A DNA stretch of 64,000 nt from positions 1 to 64,000 of the forward strand of contig NZ_BCNF01000047.1 in the NCBI RefSeq assembly GCF_001485495.1, in the 5' to 3' direction. The notes beneath the pieces were generated by a model. The model was given only the letters and a program-made list of their open reading frames with translations. It made no database searches and had not been told where the DNA came from. Made by a program: the position numbers and the translations under genes. Shown here in pieces: positions 18,416 through 27,128 of this stretch (position 1 is the stretch's first letter; each line of letters begins with the position of its first letter). Source of the DNA: Gordonia desulfuricans NBRC 100010 (GTDB taxonomy: Bacteria; Actinomycetota; Actinomycetes; Mycobacteriales; Mycobacteriaceae).

Positions 18416-20157
18416 GATGTGCGGCCCGGCCCCGGGTCCATGGGTTCCCAGCCGGGGGGCGTGGCCTCCGGGTGGGCGACGAGGTAGGCACGCAATGCCG
18501 CACCCACGGTGACGAAGACGTGGTCGGGGTCGAGGTCGGCCAGCAGCCCCTCCACCTCGAGGGTGCGCTGCAGTTCCGGGTCGACACCGGCCAGGACGAA
18601 ATGTGCTCCGTAGGAGTGGATGTAGTCGATCAGGTCCTTCAGCACCGTCGACGCCGAGTAGTCGACGTCGCTCATCGCCGAGGCGTCGAGGACCAGCCAC
18701 TTCACCCGATCCGGGGCGGTGCGGACCAGGTCCATCACGTCGTCGGCGAAGCGACCGGCGTTGGCGTAGAACAGGTCGGCGTCGTAGCGGAACACGATGA
18801 GTCCGGGCAGGGACTGTTGTCCGGGGACGGCGGTCTCGTATCGCCGGGTTCCGCCGGAGCCGACGCCGAGGACGAATCGTTCCGGACGGTACTGACGCCG
18901 GACCAGTTCGAGCAGCGAGACCGCCATGGCCGCGACGATACCGATCTGCACACCGAAGATCACCACGATCACCGCGGTCACGGCGGCGATGCCGAATTCG
19001 ATGCGCCGCATCCGCCACAGGCGGCGTGCGCCGTCGAGGTCGATGAGACGTACCGCGATCAGTGCGACGATCGCCGACAGCACGGCATGGGGCAGATTCT
19101 GGAGCGCACTCCCGGCGAACACCACCACCATCAGGGTGATCGCCGCCATCACCAGGTTGGCCACCTGCGTGCGTCCGCGCTCGGAGTCGAGCAGCTCGGT
19201 CTTGGTGGGGCTGCCGTTGACCACGAACGTCCCACCGAAACCGGCGATCAGGTTGGCCCCCGACAACCCGAGGATGTCGCGGTTGATGTCGGCGCTGCGA
19301 CCGTGACGCTGTGCGAAACTGCGTGCGGTTGCCGCGCTCTGGGTGATGATCACCAGAGCACAGCCGAGCGCGACGGTGGCCGCCTTGCCGACGTCGGTGA
19401 CGGCCAGGCCCTCCGGCCACCCGAAGCCGGGCAGTCCACCGGACACCTCCCCGACCACGGGCACCCCATCCGACCAGCCGAACGCCGACACCATCGCGAT
19501 CGAGGCGACCACCACGATCACCGCAACCGGGACGCGCGGTGCGAATCGCGCACCCACGATCAGCACGGCCAGCGAGATGGCACCGAAAGCGACGGCACCC
19601 CAGCGAATGTCACCGAGGTGGGTGACGATATTCCACCAGCGTGTCCACAGCTGCCCGTCGGTGCCGGGGATCCCGAGCAGGCCGGGGATCTGCCCGGTCA
19701 GGACGGTCAGACCGGTACCGGCGAGAAAGCCGATCAGCACCGCCGTCGAGAGGAAGTCGCCGAGGAAACCCAGGCGCAGCACCCGCGCGATCGCGAGCAT
19801 CCCGCCGGTGACGATCGCGATCAGGCAGGCCCATTGCAGCCACTGCGTCGAATCCGGTTGCAGCCCCACCACTCCGAGGCCGGCGATACCCGACGCCAGC
19901 AGTGCCGCCGTGGCCGAGTCGGCGCCCACCACCATCAGACGCGACGACCCGACGAGGGCGAACACCACTGCGGGCAGGATGATCGTGTACAGCCCCGCCG
20001 ACACCGGGACGTGCGCGATGGAGCTGTATCCCATACATTCCGGGATCGCGACGGCGGCCAGCGTCACCCCCGCGAGGAGGTCCGCACGCAGCCAGGACCG
20101 CTGATATCCCGCGAGCGCGGGCGGCATCAGGCGCCGCAGCGGCGATGTCGTCGTCAC
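18412..20157 (-). CDS. SulP-family anion transporter with STAS domain
   Basis: A 581-residue permease with 10-14 transmembrane segments. It begins Leu-Arg-Ala-Asp-Leu-Leu-Ala-Gly-Val-Thr-Leu and has Ile-Pro-Glu-Cys-Met-Gly-Tyr, both typical of SulP proteins. A C-terminal STAS domain (about 440-560) contains Leu-Val-Leu-Asp-Ala-Ser-Ala-Met-Ser-Asp-Val-Asp-Tyr-Ser-Ala. It probably carries sulfate, bicarbonate or another inorganic or small organic anion with Na+ or H+; the substrate is not decidable. It overlaps ligB by 4 bases. Confidence 0.92.
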   Translation of the reverse strand: MTTTSPLRRLMPPALAGYQRSWLRADLLAGVTLAAVAIPECMGYSSIAHVPVSAGLYTIILPAVVFALVGSSRLMVVGADSATAALLASGIAGLGVVGLQPDSTQWLQWACLIAIVTGGMLAIARVLRLGFLGDFLSTAVLIGFLAGTGLTVLTGQIPGLLGIPGTDGQLWTRWWNIVTHLGDIRWGAVAFGAISLAVLIVGARFAPRVPVAVIVVVASIAMVSAFGWSDGVPVVGEVSGGLPGFGWPEGLAVTDVGKAATVALGCALVIITQSAATARSFAQRHGRSADINRDILGLSGANLIAGFGGTFVVNGSPTKTELLDSERGRTQVANLVMAAITLMVVVFAGSALQNLPHAVLSAIVALIAVRLIDLDGARRLWRMRRIEFGIAAVTAVIVVIFGVQIGIVAAMAVSLLELVRRQYRPERFVLGVGSGGTRRYETAVPGQQSLPGLIVFRYDADLFYANAGRFADDVMDLVRTAPDRVKWLVLDASAMSDVDYSASTVLKDLIDYIHSYGAHFVLAGVDPELQRTLEVEGLLADLDPDHVFVTVGAALRAYLVAHPEATPPGWEPMDPGPGRTS

Positions 20158-20241
20158 CGACCAAGCCTAATGCCGTCCCGGCGGCCGGGGGCACGTGTCA
20201 GACGGGGTACACCAGACCGCGCCGACCCGGCCGGGGACGGA

Positions 20242-21600
20242 TCAGACCTCGGTCAGGTCCAGCGTGCGGGTCTCCTTGACCGACCACAGGGCGATCAGCG
20301 TCAGCACGCCGGCGATCGCCAGGTAGACGCCCACCCAGAAGACGCCGTAGTCGGCCACCAGCCAGGTCGCGATGAACGGCGCCACCGCCGCACCCAGGAT
20401 CGACGACACGTTGTAGGCGATCCCCGAACCGGTGTAGCGGACGTTGGTCGGGAACAGCTCGGGCAGGATGGCGCTCATCGGACCGAAGGTCAGTCCCATC
20501 AGCCCCATTCCCAGGATGAGGAAGAACAGCATCGATCCCTGGGTCACCGACGAGGGGTTCAGCAGCCAGCCGAAGCACAGTCCGAAGATCACGATCGCCG
20601 TGGTGATCACCAGCAGCACCGATCTCCGGCCGTACCGGTCGGCCAGCCACCCGGCGATCGGAACACACAGGGCGAAGAACAGGACCGCGACCAGCTGCAG
20701 GGTGAGGAAGTCGACGTAGCTGATCGACAGCTTCGGACCGGTCGCGTCGGCGACCTTGCCGGTGCCGTACGACACGGTCCACGTGGTGACGATGTAGAAC
20801 AGCGTGTAGGTCGCCAGCATGATGAAGGTGCCCGCGATGAGCGGCCGCCAGCTGGTCTTGACCACCTCGGCGACCGGCGCCTTGACCTTCTTGCCCTCTT
20901 CCACGGCGCGGGCGAAGACCGGGGTCTCGGTGAGCTTGAGCCGCACGTAGAGGCCGACGATCACCATGATCGCGCTGGCCAGGAACGGCACGCGCCAGCC
21001 CCAGGTGAGGAAGGCGTGGTTGGTCGCGGCGTTCTTGGCGTCGAAGTCCAGGCCGACCATCAGCAGCAGGAAGGTTCCGTTGGCGAAGAAGAAGCCGATG
21101 GGTGCGCCCAGCTGCGGCCACATCGCCGCCCAGGCACGCTTGCCCTTCTCGGCGGTCTCGGTGGCCAGCAGCGCGGCCCCCGACCATTCGCCACCGAGCC
21201 CGAGGCCCTGGCAGAACCGCATCAGCGCCAGCAAGGCGGGAGCGAGATAGCCGACCGAGTCGAAGGTCGGGAGCAGACCGATCACGAAGGTGGCGATGCC
21301 CATCGTGAGCAGTGATCCGACCAGCGTCGCCTTACGTCCGACGCGGTCGCCGAAGTGCCCGAACAGGATCGATCCGATGGGGCGTGCCACGAAGGCCAGC
21401 CCGAAGGTCGCGAACGACGAGAGCAGCGCGGCGGTGTCGTCACCGGCCGGGAAGAACAGTGTGGGGAACACCAGCACCGCGGCGGTCGCGTAGATGTAGA
21501 AGTCGAAGAACTCGATGCTGGTGCCCACCATCGAGGCGACGACGATGCGGCTACGCGGTACGGGTTGGGGCTCCGTGTCCGCAGTACTGATGTGCTTCAC
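20242..21600 (-). CDS. MFS transporter, metabolite:H+ symporter (MHS) family
   Basis: The 452-residue protein has 12 transmembrane helices. The MHS signature Gly-Thr-Ser-Ile-Glu-Phe-Phe-Asp-Phe-Tyr-Ile-Tyr lies near residue 26, and Gly-His-Phe-Gly-Asp-Arg-Val-Gly-Arg-Lys between helices 2 and 3. Relatives (ShiA, ProP, KgtP) import organic acids or betaines with protons. The exact substrate is unknown. The gene lies between the SulP gene and doxX on the same strand but with gaps of 84 and 60 bases, so separate promoters are possible. Confidence 0.9.
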   Translation of the reverse strand: MKHISTADTEPQPVPRSRIVVASMVGTSIEFFDFYIYATAAVLVFPTLFFPAGDDTAALLSSFATFGLAFVARPIGSILFGHFGDRVGRKATLVGSLLTMGIATFVIGLLPTFDSVGYLAPALLALMRFCQGLGLGGEWSGAALLATETAEKGKRAWAAMWPQLGAPIGFFFANGTFLLLMVGLDFDAKNAATNHAFLTWGWRVPFLASAIMVIVGLYVRLKLTETPVFARAVEEGKKVKAPVAEVVKTSWRPLIAGTFIMLATYTLFYIVTTWTVSYGTGKVADATGPKLSISYVDFLTLQLVAVLFFALCVPIAGWLADRYGRRSVLLVITTAIVIFGLCFGWLLNPSSVTQGSMLFFLILGMGLMGLTFGPMSAILPELFPTNVRYTGSGIAYNVSSILGAAVAPFIATWLVADYGVFWVGVYLAIAGVLTLIALWSVKETRTLDLTEV

Positions 21601-21660
21601 TGTGAAAATATTATCCCCACGACCGCACCGCGTAGACGCCGCCCGTCACAAACCCTGCGG

Positions 21661-22131
21661 TCAGACGGTTTCCGGGGTGGGGGCCTCGGACCGGGAGCCG
21701 GTCGGGACCGGCTCCGGGGCAGCAGATTCGGTGCGGGAGTTCAGCAGCGATCCGAGCGCGAGGCGACCCGATCCGATGAACACCAGCAGCAGCAGCGACC
21801 AGCAGAAGAGTGCGGCGGAGTCGCCGTCGTTCTGGATCGGCAGCAGTCCGTCGCCCTGGTGCTTCCAGAAGTAGGCCACGGCCATCGATCCGGACCCGAT
21901 GAACGCCGCGGCGCGGGTACCGATGCCGGCCATGATGAGCACGCCGCCCACCAGCTGGATCGCGCCCGCCCACCACGACGGCCATGCGCCGAAGTCGGCG
22001 GTCTGTCCGCTGTAGGGAGCCACGGGCCAGGCCAGCAGGGTGGACGTCCCGTGGCAGAAGAAGAGGAATCCGACGACGATGCGGAAGATGCCGATCGCCC
22101 AGGGCGCGGCCTTATCAAGTGAGGTGAGCAT
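21661..22131 (-). CDS. DoxX family membrane protein
   Basis: A 156-residue protein with four transmembrane segments and the DoxX features Arg-Ile-Val-Val-Gly-Phe-Leu-Phe-Phe-Cys-His-Gly near residue 16 and Gly-Gly-Val-Leu-Ile-Met-Ala-Gly. The C-terminus is polar and Pro/Glu rich. DoxX proteins are quinone- or thiol-oxidation-associated membrane proteins of ill-defined role. In mycobacteria one member joins a complex with superoxide dismutase and a thiosulfate sulfurtransferase. Neither partner is nearby here. Confidence 0.85.
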   Translation of the reverse strand: MLTSLDKAAPWAIGIFRIVVGFLFFCHGTSTLLAWPVAPYSGQTADFGAWPSWWAGAIQLVGGVLIMAGIGTRAAAFIGSGSMAVAYFWKHQGDGLLPIQNDGDSAALFCWSLLLLVFIGSGRLALGSLLNSRTESAAPEPVPTGSRSEAPTPETV

Positions 22132-22252
22132 TGCCTAAATATCGCAGAGCTTGCAGAATCAACCAATAGCTGTGAAGTTACTGTGAGCCATCCCACGCAG
22201 ACCTCCCGCAGCGGCGCGAGATCCCGCATACTTGCTGGTCCTGCACGCGCGA

Positions 22253-22276
22253 ACGCCCCGGCCGAGGCCGGGGCGT
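22253..22276 (-). terminator. GC-rich terminator hairpin after the mscR/MBL operon
   Basis: ACGCCCCGGCC (22253-22263) pairs with 22266-22276, a perfect 11-bp stem with a minimal loop. It lies downstream of the MBL hydrolase stop on its strand, before doxX. The tail is not T-rich, so termination may be partial. Confidence 0.55.
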
Positions 22277-22289
22277 CCGTGTGTCCACC

Positions 22290-22338
22290 ATGTCCGATCA
22301 GATGCCGGACATGTCCGATTCATTGACCGATATGTCCG
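22290..22338. repeat. Three ATGTCCG repeats with exact 21-bp spacing
   Basis: ATGTCCG occurs at 22290-22296, 22311-22317 and 22332-22338, each 21 bp apart (two helical turns). The middle copy is the centre of the perfect palindrome CGGACATGTCCG (22306-22317). They lie just past the 3' end of the MBL gene and about 160-210 bp upstream of doxX. This may be a protein-binding array; the function is unknown. Confidence 0.6.
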
Positions 22339-22352
22339 TTCGGAAGGGCATT

Positions 22353-22982
22353 TCAGTGGCCGCGTTTGATCCATTCCTCGAGATGCGGGGCCTCGGTGGC
22401 GATGGTGGTGCCGTCGCCGTGCCCGGTGTAGACCTTGGTCTCCGGGTCGAGCGCGAAGATCTTGTCGCGGATCGACTCGATGATCGTCGGGAAGCTCGAG
22501 AACGAGCGTCCGGTGGCACCCGGCCCGCCCTGGAACAGGGTGTCGCCGCTGAACAGCACGCCGGCCTCTGGCACGTGGATGACCGATGATCCCGGCGAGT
22601 GGCCGGGGGTGTTGATCACCGTCAGGGTCGTGCCGGCCACCGCGATCTGCTGGCCGTCGGCCAGGTCGCCGTGCTCGACGCCGGGATGGGTCTCCTGCCA
22701 CAGCATGTCGTCACCCGGGTGCAGCAGCACCGGCGCCCCGGTGGCCTTCGACAGTTCGGGCGCCACGGTGATGTGGTCGTTGTGTCCGTGGGTCAGCACG
22801 ATCGCGGTGACGGTGCGGTCGCCGACGGCGGCGAGGATCGGCGCGGCCGAGTGCGCGGCGTCGACGATCACCACCTCGTCGTCGTTGCCGACCAGCCAAA
22901 CGTTGTTGTCGACGTCCCACGTGCCGCCGTCGAGCGAGAACGTGCCGGACGTGACGACGTTCTCGATCCGCAGGTCGCTCAC
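22353..22982 (-). CDS. MBL-fold hydrolase, partner of mycothiol formaldehyde dehydrogenase
   Basis: A 209-residue metallo-beta-lactamase-fold enzyme. The metal-binding motif Thr-His-Gly-His-Asn-Asp-His is followed by the later ligands His (Asn-Thr-Pro-Gly-His-Ser) and Asp (Phe-Ser-Gly-Asp-Thr) and a terminal Thr-Gly-His-Gly. The ATG overlaps the end of mscR by 4 bases. The same pair occurs in M. tuberculosis (Rv2259/Rv2260). By analogy with S-formylglutathione hydrolase it likely hydrolyses the S-formylmycothiol formed by MscR, giving formate and mycothiol; this is inference from context. Confidence 0.88.
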   Translation of the reverse strand: MSDLRIENVVTSGTFSLDGGTWDVDNNVWLVGNDDEVVIVDAAHSAAPILAAVGDRTVTAIVLTHGHNDHITVAPELSKATGAPVLLHPGDDMLWQETHPGVEHGDLADGQQIAVAGTTLTVINTPGHSPGSSVIHVPEAGVLFSGDTLFQGGPGATGRSFSSFPTIIESIRDKIFALDPETKVYTGHGDGTTIATEAPHLEEWIKRGH

Positions 22983-24076
22983 GCCTTCACCTCGACGACC
23001 GAACGCAGCACCTTGCCGGCCTCCATCGCCTCGAAGGCGGCTTCCACGTCGGTGAGGCCGACGCGCTCGGTGACGAACTTGTCCAGCGGCAGACGACCCT
23101 GCTCGTACAGGTCGATCAGCATCGGGAAGTCGCGCTCGGGCAGGCAGTCGCCGTACCAGGACGACTTCAGCGCGCCGCCGCGGGAGAAGAAGTCGACCAG
23201 CGGCATCTCCAGGGTCATCTCCGGGGTGGGCACACCCACCAGCACGACGACACCGGCGAGGTCACGGGCGTAGAAGGCCTGCTTGTAGGTCTCCGGACGA
23301 CCCACCGCGTCGACGACGACGTCGGCACCGTTGCCGTCGGTGAGGTCCTGCACCGCGGTGATCACATCGTCCACCTCGGCACCGTTGATGGTGTGGGTGG
23401 CACCGAGATCCTGGGCCCACTCCAGCTTTGCCGGGTCACGGTCGATCGCGATGATCGTGGTGGCCCCGGCCAGCTTGGCGCCGGCGATCGCGGCGTCACC
23501 GACACCGCCACAGCCGATCACGGCCACCGAGTCGCCGCGGCCGACGTTGCCGGTGTTCATCGCGGCACCCAGGCCGGCCATCACACCACAGCCGAGCAGG
23601 CCGGCGACGGCCGGGTCGGTCTCGGGATTGACCTTGGTGCACTGCAATTCGTGGATCAGGGTCTTCTCGGCAAAGGCGCCGATACCCAGCGCCGGGGTGA
23701 GCTCGGTGCCGTCGGTGAGCGTCATCGGCTTGCTGGCGTTGAAGGTGTCGAAGCAGTACCACGGGCGGCCACGCTTGCAGGCCCGGCACTCGCCACACAC
23801 CGCACGCCAGTTGAGGACGACGAAGTCGCCCGCCGCGACGTGGGTGACGTCGGACCCGACGGTCTCGACGATGCCCGACGCCTCGTGGCCGAGGAGGAAC
23901 GGGTACTCGTCGTTGATTCCACCCTGCTTGTAGGCGAGGTCGGTGTGGCAGACGCCGCACGCCTGGATCTTCACGATCACATCGCGAGGACCGGGCTCGG
24001 GGATGACGACGTCGACGACTTCGGTCGGCGCACCCTTGCTCCGCGAGATGACTCCCTTGACCGTCTGCTGCGACAT
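22979..24076 (-). CDS. mscR: S-(hydroxymethyl)mycothiol dehydrogenase / nitrosomycothiol reductase
   Basis: A 365-residue class III-type zinc alcohol dehydrogenase. Catalytic zinc ligands are Cys40 (in Cys-Gly-Val-Cys-His) and His65 of Gly-His-Glu; the structural zinc is held by Cys94, 97, 100 and 108. The NAD motif is Gly-Cys-Gly-Gly-Val-Gly. The sequence matches the actinobacterial mycothiol-dependent formaldehyde dehydrogenase, which oxidises the formaldehyde-mycothiol adduct and reduces S-nitrosomycothiol. It leads an operon with the MBL hydrolase. A perfect 20-bp palindrome lies 33 bp upstream of the start. Confidence 0.93.
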   Translation of the reverse strand: MSQQTVKGVISRSKGAPTEVVDVVIPEPGPRDVIVKIQACGVCHTDLAYKQGGINDEYPFLLGHEASGIVETVGSDVTHVAAGDFVVLNWRAVCGECRACKRGRPWYCFDTFNASKPMTLTDGTELTPALGIGAFAEKTLIHELQCTKVNPETDPAVAGLLGCGVMAGLGAAMNTGNVGRGDSVAVIGCGGVGDAAIAGAKLAGATTIIAIDRDPAKLEWAQDLGATHTINGAEVDDVITAVQDLTDGNGADVVVDAVGRPETYKQAFYARDLAGVVVLVGVPTPEMTLEMPLVDFFSRGGALKSSWYGDCLPERDFPMLIDLYEQGRLPLDKFVTERVGLTDVEAAFEAMEAGKVLRSVVEVKA

Positions 24077-24108
24077 ATCCGCTTCTCAATCCTCTCGGTG
24101 ACAACTCT

Positions 24109-24128
24109 GGACTGTCGCACGACAGTCC
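24109..24128. promoter_or_regulatory. 20-bp perfect palindrome upstream of mscR
   Basis: GGACTGTCG, two bases, then CGACAGTCC form a perfect palindrome 33-52 bp before the mscR start codon. The position overlaps the expected promoter, which suggests a repressor operator. I do not recognise the motif as a known mycobacterial box. No regulator gene adjoins it on that side except the LuxR gene at 24301. Confidence 0.6.
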
Positions 24129-24216
24129 GGTACGCGTCCCAGTCTCGTGGGCCCGCCGAATTCATGCATCCATCCGAATGGATGGTTCTGCCTAGCCGAA
24201 AGTACAGGCCCGCGGC

Positions 24217-24290
24217 GGGGGCCGCTCATCGAGTGATGTCCGGGGCCGCTCATCACGTGCCTTCCGGGGCCGCGCGTCACGTGCCGGCCG
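24217..24290. repeat. Three imperfect 24-25 bp tandem repeats
   Basis: The unit beginning GGGGCCGCTCATC starts at 24217, 24242 and 24266, the last copy being diverged. The repeat lies between the LuxR stop and the mscR promoter. It could be translated as an 8-residue repeat on the minus strand, but nothing else supports a gene there. Confidence 0.5.
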
Positions 24291-24300
24291 AGGCTGCTCG

Positions 24301-25548
24301 CTATGCGGCGGTGATCCCGGCCTTTGCCGCGAGCAGTCCGGCCTCACCACGGTTGGAGACCCGCAGTTTCTGCAGGATCGCGGTCACATGGAATTTGATG
24401 GTGCTCTCGCTGACACCGAGATCCCCGGCGATCTGTTTGTTGCGCCGCCCCAGCGCGAGGTGTCCGAGGACCTCGAGTTCGCGGGGGTTGAGGGTGGACA
24501 GCAGGTTCTCGTCGGGCCGTTCCTCGGGGGCCTCGAGGGGCAGCCGCGCGCACACCCGACTCCCCCAGCCCGGCAGGCTCTCCACCTCGAGCCGGCCGTC
24601 GAGGGTCTGCAACCGCCCGGCCAATTGCCTGGTCAGCGCGGCGCCGTCGAGTACCCCGGCGCCATGATCGCGGATGTCGACGACGAGGTCGGTGCCGTCG
24701 AATCCCCATGCGATCCGTAGTCGTGAGACGGCCGGCTGGGCCGCGAAGGCCACCGCCACCGCACGCACGATGGCCCGCGCCCCATGGGCGATCTCGCCGG
24801 GCAGTGCGCGCCCGTCGGGTTCGGGCCGCACATAGTCCACCTCGCCCGGCAGGTGCCGCAGCACCGGTTCGAGTTCGGCCTGCAGCCGTGCGAAGGCCGC
24901 GGTCGGCACCTCGGTGGCCAGTTCCCGGTCGGAGGCGCCCACCGAGCGCAGCGCGATCAACGCCGACGACGCGGTCTCGGCGGCCGCGGCCCGAGCTGTC
25001 CGATCGTCGAGGTCGCGCGACCGCAAGGTGCCGAGGATCGACGCGAGCGTGTCCTCGTGGGTCTCGGTGAGCTGGGCGATGGTGCGGGCCCGTTCGCTCG
25101 ACGCCGCCCGCGACTCGGCGAGGTAGTCCGGGCTGGCCTGCGCCACCTGCTGGCGGATGGAGGTGGCCACGATCGCGAACCACGCACGCAGCACCTCGTC
25201 GGACGGCGGGGTGGTCGCGCGTGAGGGTTTCGCGACGACGACGAGCAGGGTGTCGGTCTCGTCGCGGACGGCCCGGACGGTGTGGGCGGCGCCGCCGATC
25301 TCGACGGTCGCGGTCACCACCTCGCCGCTGCCGACGGTCTCCCTGACGGCGTCGAGTTCGGCAATGGTCACCCGGTCGACGATCTCCCTGTCGCCGGCCA
25401 CCTTGCGGGGTCGGCCGGTGCACTCGCGGGTGAAGATCACCAGCGCGCGATGGGGCCAGTCCGGGGCGAGGAAGCGGGAGAAGCGGACCGCGATCTCCGG
25501 CAGCGGCCCGTCGATCACCTGCCGCAACTGTTCCAACCGAACGTCCAC
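24301..25548 (-). CDS. LuxR-family regulator with a histidine-kinase-like ATPase region
   Basis: A 415-residue protein. The N-terminal part (1-130) looks like a small-molecule sensor. The middle (about 150-340) resembles the dimerisation and ATP-binding parts of a sensor kinase: Asp-Leu-Val-Val-Asp-Ile-Arg-Asp-His-Gly-Ala-Gly is an N-box-like/G1 segment. A LuxR helix-turn-helix (about 348-405, Leu-Asn-Pro-Arg-Glu-Leu-Glu-Val-Leu-Gly-His-Leu) ends the protein. A conserved phospho-accepting His is not evident, so it may bind rather than hydrolyse ATP. Eight inverted GGGGAAGGT-type elements lie upstream of its start. The target is unknown; mscR and the downstream alcohol operon are neighbours. 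Confidence 0.78.
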   Translation of the reverse strand: MDVRLEQLRQVIDGPLPEIAVRFSRFLAPDWPHRALVIFTRECTGRPRKVAGDREIVDRVTIAELDAVRETVGSGEVVTATVEIGGAAHTVRAVRDETDTLLVVVAKPSRATTPPSDEVLRAWFAIVATSIRQQVAQASPDYLAESRAASSERARTIAQLTETHEDTLASILGTLRSRDLDDRTARAAAAETASSALIALRSVGASDRELATEVPTAAFARLQAELEPVLRHLPGEVDYVRPEPDGRALPGEIAHGARAIVRAVAVAFAAQPAVSRLRIAWGFDGTDLVVDIRDHGAGVLDGAALTRQLAGRLQTLDGRLEVESLPGWGSRVCARLPLEAPEERPDENLLSTLNPRELEVLGHLALGRRNKQIAGDLGVSESTIKFHVTAILQKLRVSNRGEAGLLAAKAGITAA

Positions 25549-25614
25549 CGCCCCACCCTAGCGTCGAGGGGCAGGCGAGCCGCGCCGTCGGGCCGCGCCG
25601 TCGCCCCGGCTCCA

Positions 25615-25880
25615 GAAACCAGGGGAAGGTGGACCTTCCCCGCCTTCACCGCACCGCCCACGCCCGCGTCCCCGCTCCCGGCCCCCGGCCGCGTTCCCAG
25701 CTCCCGGCCCCCGGCTCCCGGCTCCTGCTCCCGGTCCCGGCTCCCGGTCCCGAAACTAGGGGAAAGTGGCCCTTCCCCTGGTTTCACCACCTTCCCCTGG
25801 CCACAACACGGGGAAGGTCCCGAACCTCGGGGAAACTCACCTTCCCCTGGTTTCGGGGAAGCGCACCTTCCCCCAGTTTC
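25615..25880. repeat. Array of inverted repeats with consensus GAAACCAGGGGAAGGT
   Basis: About eight full or partial copies, in both orientations, are at 25615-25630 (+), 25633-25641 (-), 25752-25767 (+), 25770-25785 (-), 25789-25800 (-), 25810-25818 (+), 25839-25854 (-) and 25865-25880 (-). Several adjoining copies pair into hairpins, such as 25752-25785. Between copies lies a C-rich low-complexity stretch at 25675-25750. The array sits between the end of the alcohol dehydrogenase operon and the start of the LuxR gene. It may be a REP-like intergenic element or a regulatory array. Confidence 0.8.
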
Positions 25881-25965
25881 CGGGAAGCACACAACCCCGG
25901 CTTCCAAATGAGCCTCGACGACGTAAACGACTGCGCTCCAACACAATTCGTAACAACACAACTCA

Positions 25966-25989
25966 CCCACCGCACGAGAGTGCGGTGGG
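25966..25989 (-). terminator. Terminator of the acetone/2-propanol operon
   Basis: CCCACCGCAC and GTGCGGTGGG form a perfect 10-bp stem with a GAGA loop. It lies 19 bases past the alcohol dehydrogenase stop on that strand and is followed in that direction by a T/G-rich stretch (GAGTTGTGTTGTTAC). Confidence 0.75.
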
Positions 25990-26007
25990 CGGGTCGCGCG
26001 TGACGGA

Positions 26008-27072
26008 TCAGAACGTGATCAGCGGTTTGATGATGTCGTCCTGCTTGTCGGCCATCATCGTGAACGCGTGCTCGACGTCGTCGAATCCGAAGCGATGCGT
26101 GGTCATCGCGGCCGGATCGACCTTGCCGGTGGTCATCAGCGTGAACAGCCGCCGCATCCGATCGCTGCCGCCGGTACACAGACCGGTGCGGATGGTCTTG
26201 TCTCCCATGCCGAGTCCGAAGGCCATCAGATCCAGCTGCAACGGTGCCGGATTCTCCCCGTGATACCCGATGTTGGACAGCGTCCCACCGGCCTTCAGAC
26301 ACGCCAGCGCGGCCTCGAAGGTCTGCGGGAATCCCAGCGCCTCGATCGCCGCATCGGCGCCGACACCGCCGGTCAGATCCATGATCTGCTCCACCGGATC
26401 ACCCTCGGTGAAGTCTACGACGTCGTCGGCGCCGTACTGCCGCGACAGGGCCTGCCGCTCCGGCCGGGATTCGACGGTGATGATCCGGCCTGCGCCGAGC
26501 AACCGCGCGCCGATGGTGGCACACAGCCCCACCGCTCCCTGCGCGAAGACGACGACGGTGTCACCGATCTCTATCTGCGCATGCTCGGCACCCATGATCC
26601 CGGTGCTGAGCATGTCGCACGCATAGACCGCCGCCTCGTCGGCCAGGTCGTCGGGGATCGGCGCGAGATTGCCCGTCGCCGCAGGCACCAGGAAATACTC
26701 GGCCATGTTCCCGTCCACCTGGGCGGTGTACTTGTAGCCACCGAGCAGTCCACCACACTGGCTGGTGAATCCTCGCTGACAGTAGGAACATTCGAAGCAC
26801 GGGGTGACCGCGTTGACGGCCACCCGCTGCCCCTCGGTGAATCCGGTGACCGCGGATCCGAGCGCGGCGATCACCCCCACCGACTCGTGTCCCAGGGTGC
26901 GGCCGTTCTCCACCGGCAACGCACCCTTGACCGTGTGGACGTCGGAGGTGCAGATCAGCGAGGCGGTCGTCTTGACCAGCGCCTCGGTGGGCCCGGGGGT
27001 GGGTATGGGCTTCTCGATCACCGCGGTCTTGCCGATGTCGAGCATGGTGAAGGTCTTCATCGATCCGGACAT
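26008..27072 (-). CDS. Zinc-dependent secondary alcohol dehydrogenase
   Basis: A 354-residue medium-chain dehydrogenase. Cys-Thr-Ser-Asp-Val-His-Thr-Val near residue 41 and Gly-His-Glu-Ser supply the catalytic zinc site. The protein aligns along its length with the secondary alcohol dehydrogenases of Thermoanaerobacter and Clostridium, for example Arg-Ile-Ile-Thr-Val-Glu-Ser-Arg-Pro and Ser-Asn-Ile-Gly-Tyr-His-Gly. It likely interconverts 2-propanol (or another 2-alkanol) and acetone. It is the last gene of the operon with acetone monooxygenase and its hydrolase, and a terminator follows. A second in-frame Met at 27060 is possible. Confidence 0.88.
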   Translation of the reverse strand: MSGSMKTFTMLDIGKTAVIEKPIPTPGPTEALVKTTASLICTSDVHTVKGALPVENGRTLGHESVGVIAALGSAVTGFTEGQRVAVNAVTPCFECSYCQRGFTSQCGGLLGGYKYTAQVDGNMAEYFLVPAATGNLAPIPDDLADEAAVYACDMLSTGIMGAEHAQIEIGDTVVVFAQGAVGLCATIGARLLGAGRIITVESRPERQALSRQYGADDVVDFTEGDPVEQIMDLTGGVGADAAIEALGFPQTFEAALACLKAGGTLSNIGYHGENPAPLQLDLMAFGLGMGDKTIRTGLCTGGSDRMRRLFTLMTTGKVDPAAMTTHRFGFDDVEHAFTMMADKQDDIIKPLITF

Positions 27073-27128
27073 GTCAGAATCCGGCTCCTTTCGAGATCCA
27101 TCGGATCACTGTGTGTTCCACCGGACGA

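Noticed and set aside
18416-19420. Extension of ligB to an 843-codon frame
   Set aside because: It overlaps the SulP gene; LigB homologues begin at the Met at 18415.
18472-21315. 947-codon open frame antisense to the SulP and MHS transporter genes
   Set aside because: Translation is Asp/Arg/His/Gln-rich without a domain, and both genes on the other strand are well supported.
24086-24280. 64-codon minus-strand frame over the tandem repeat (Met-Ser-Gly-Pro repeats)
   Set aside because: It runs through the palindrome and promoter region of mscR, has no ribosome binding site and codes only for the repeat.
25615-25880. CRISPR array
   Set aside because: Units are in both orientations with irregular spacing and no spacer-like unique segments of equal length; no cas genes are near.
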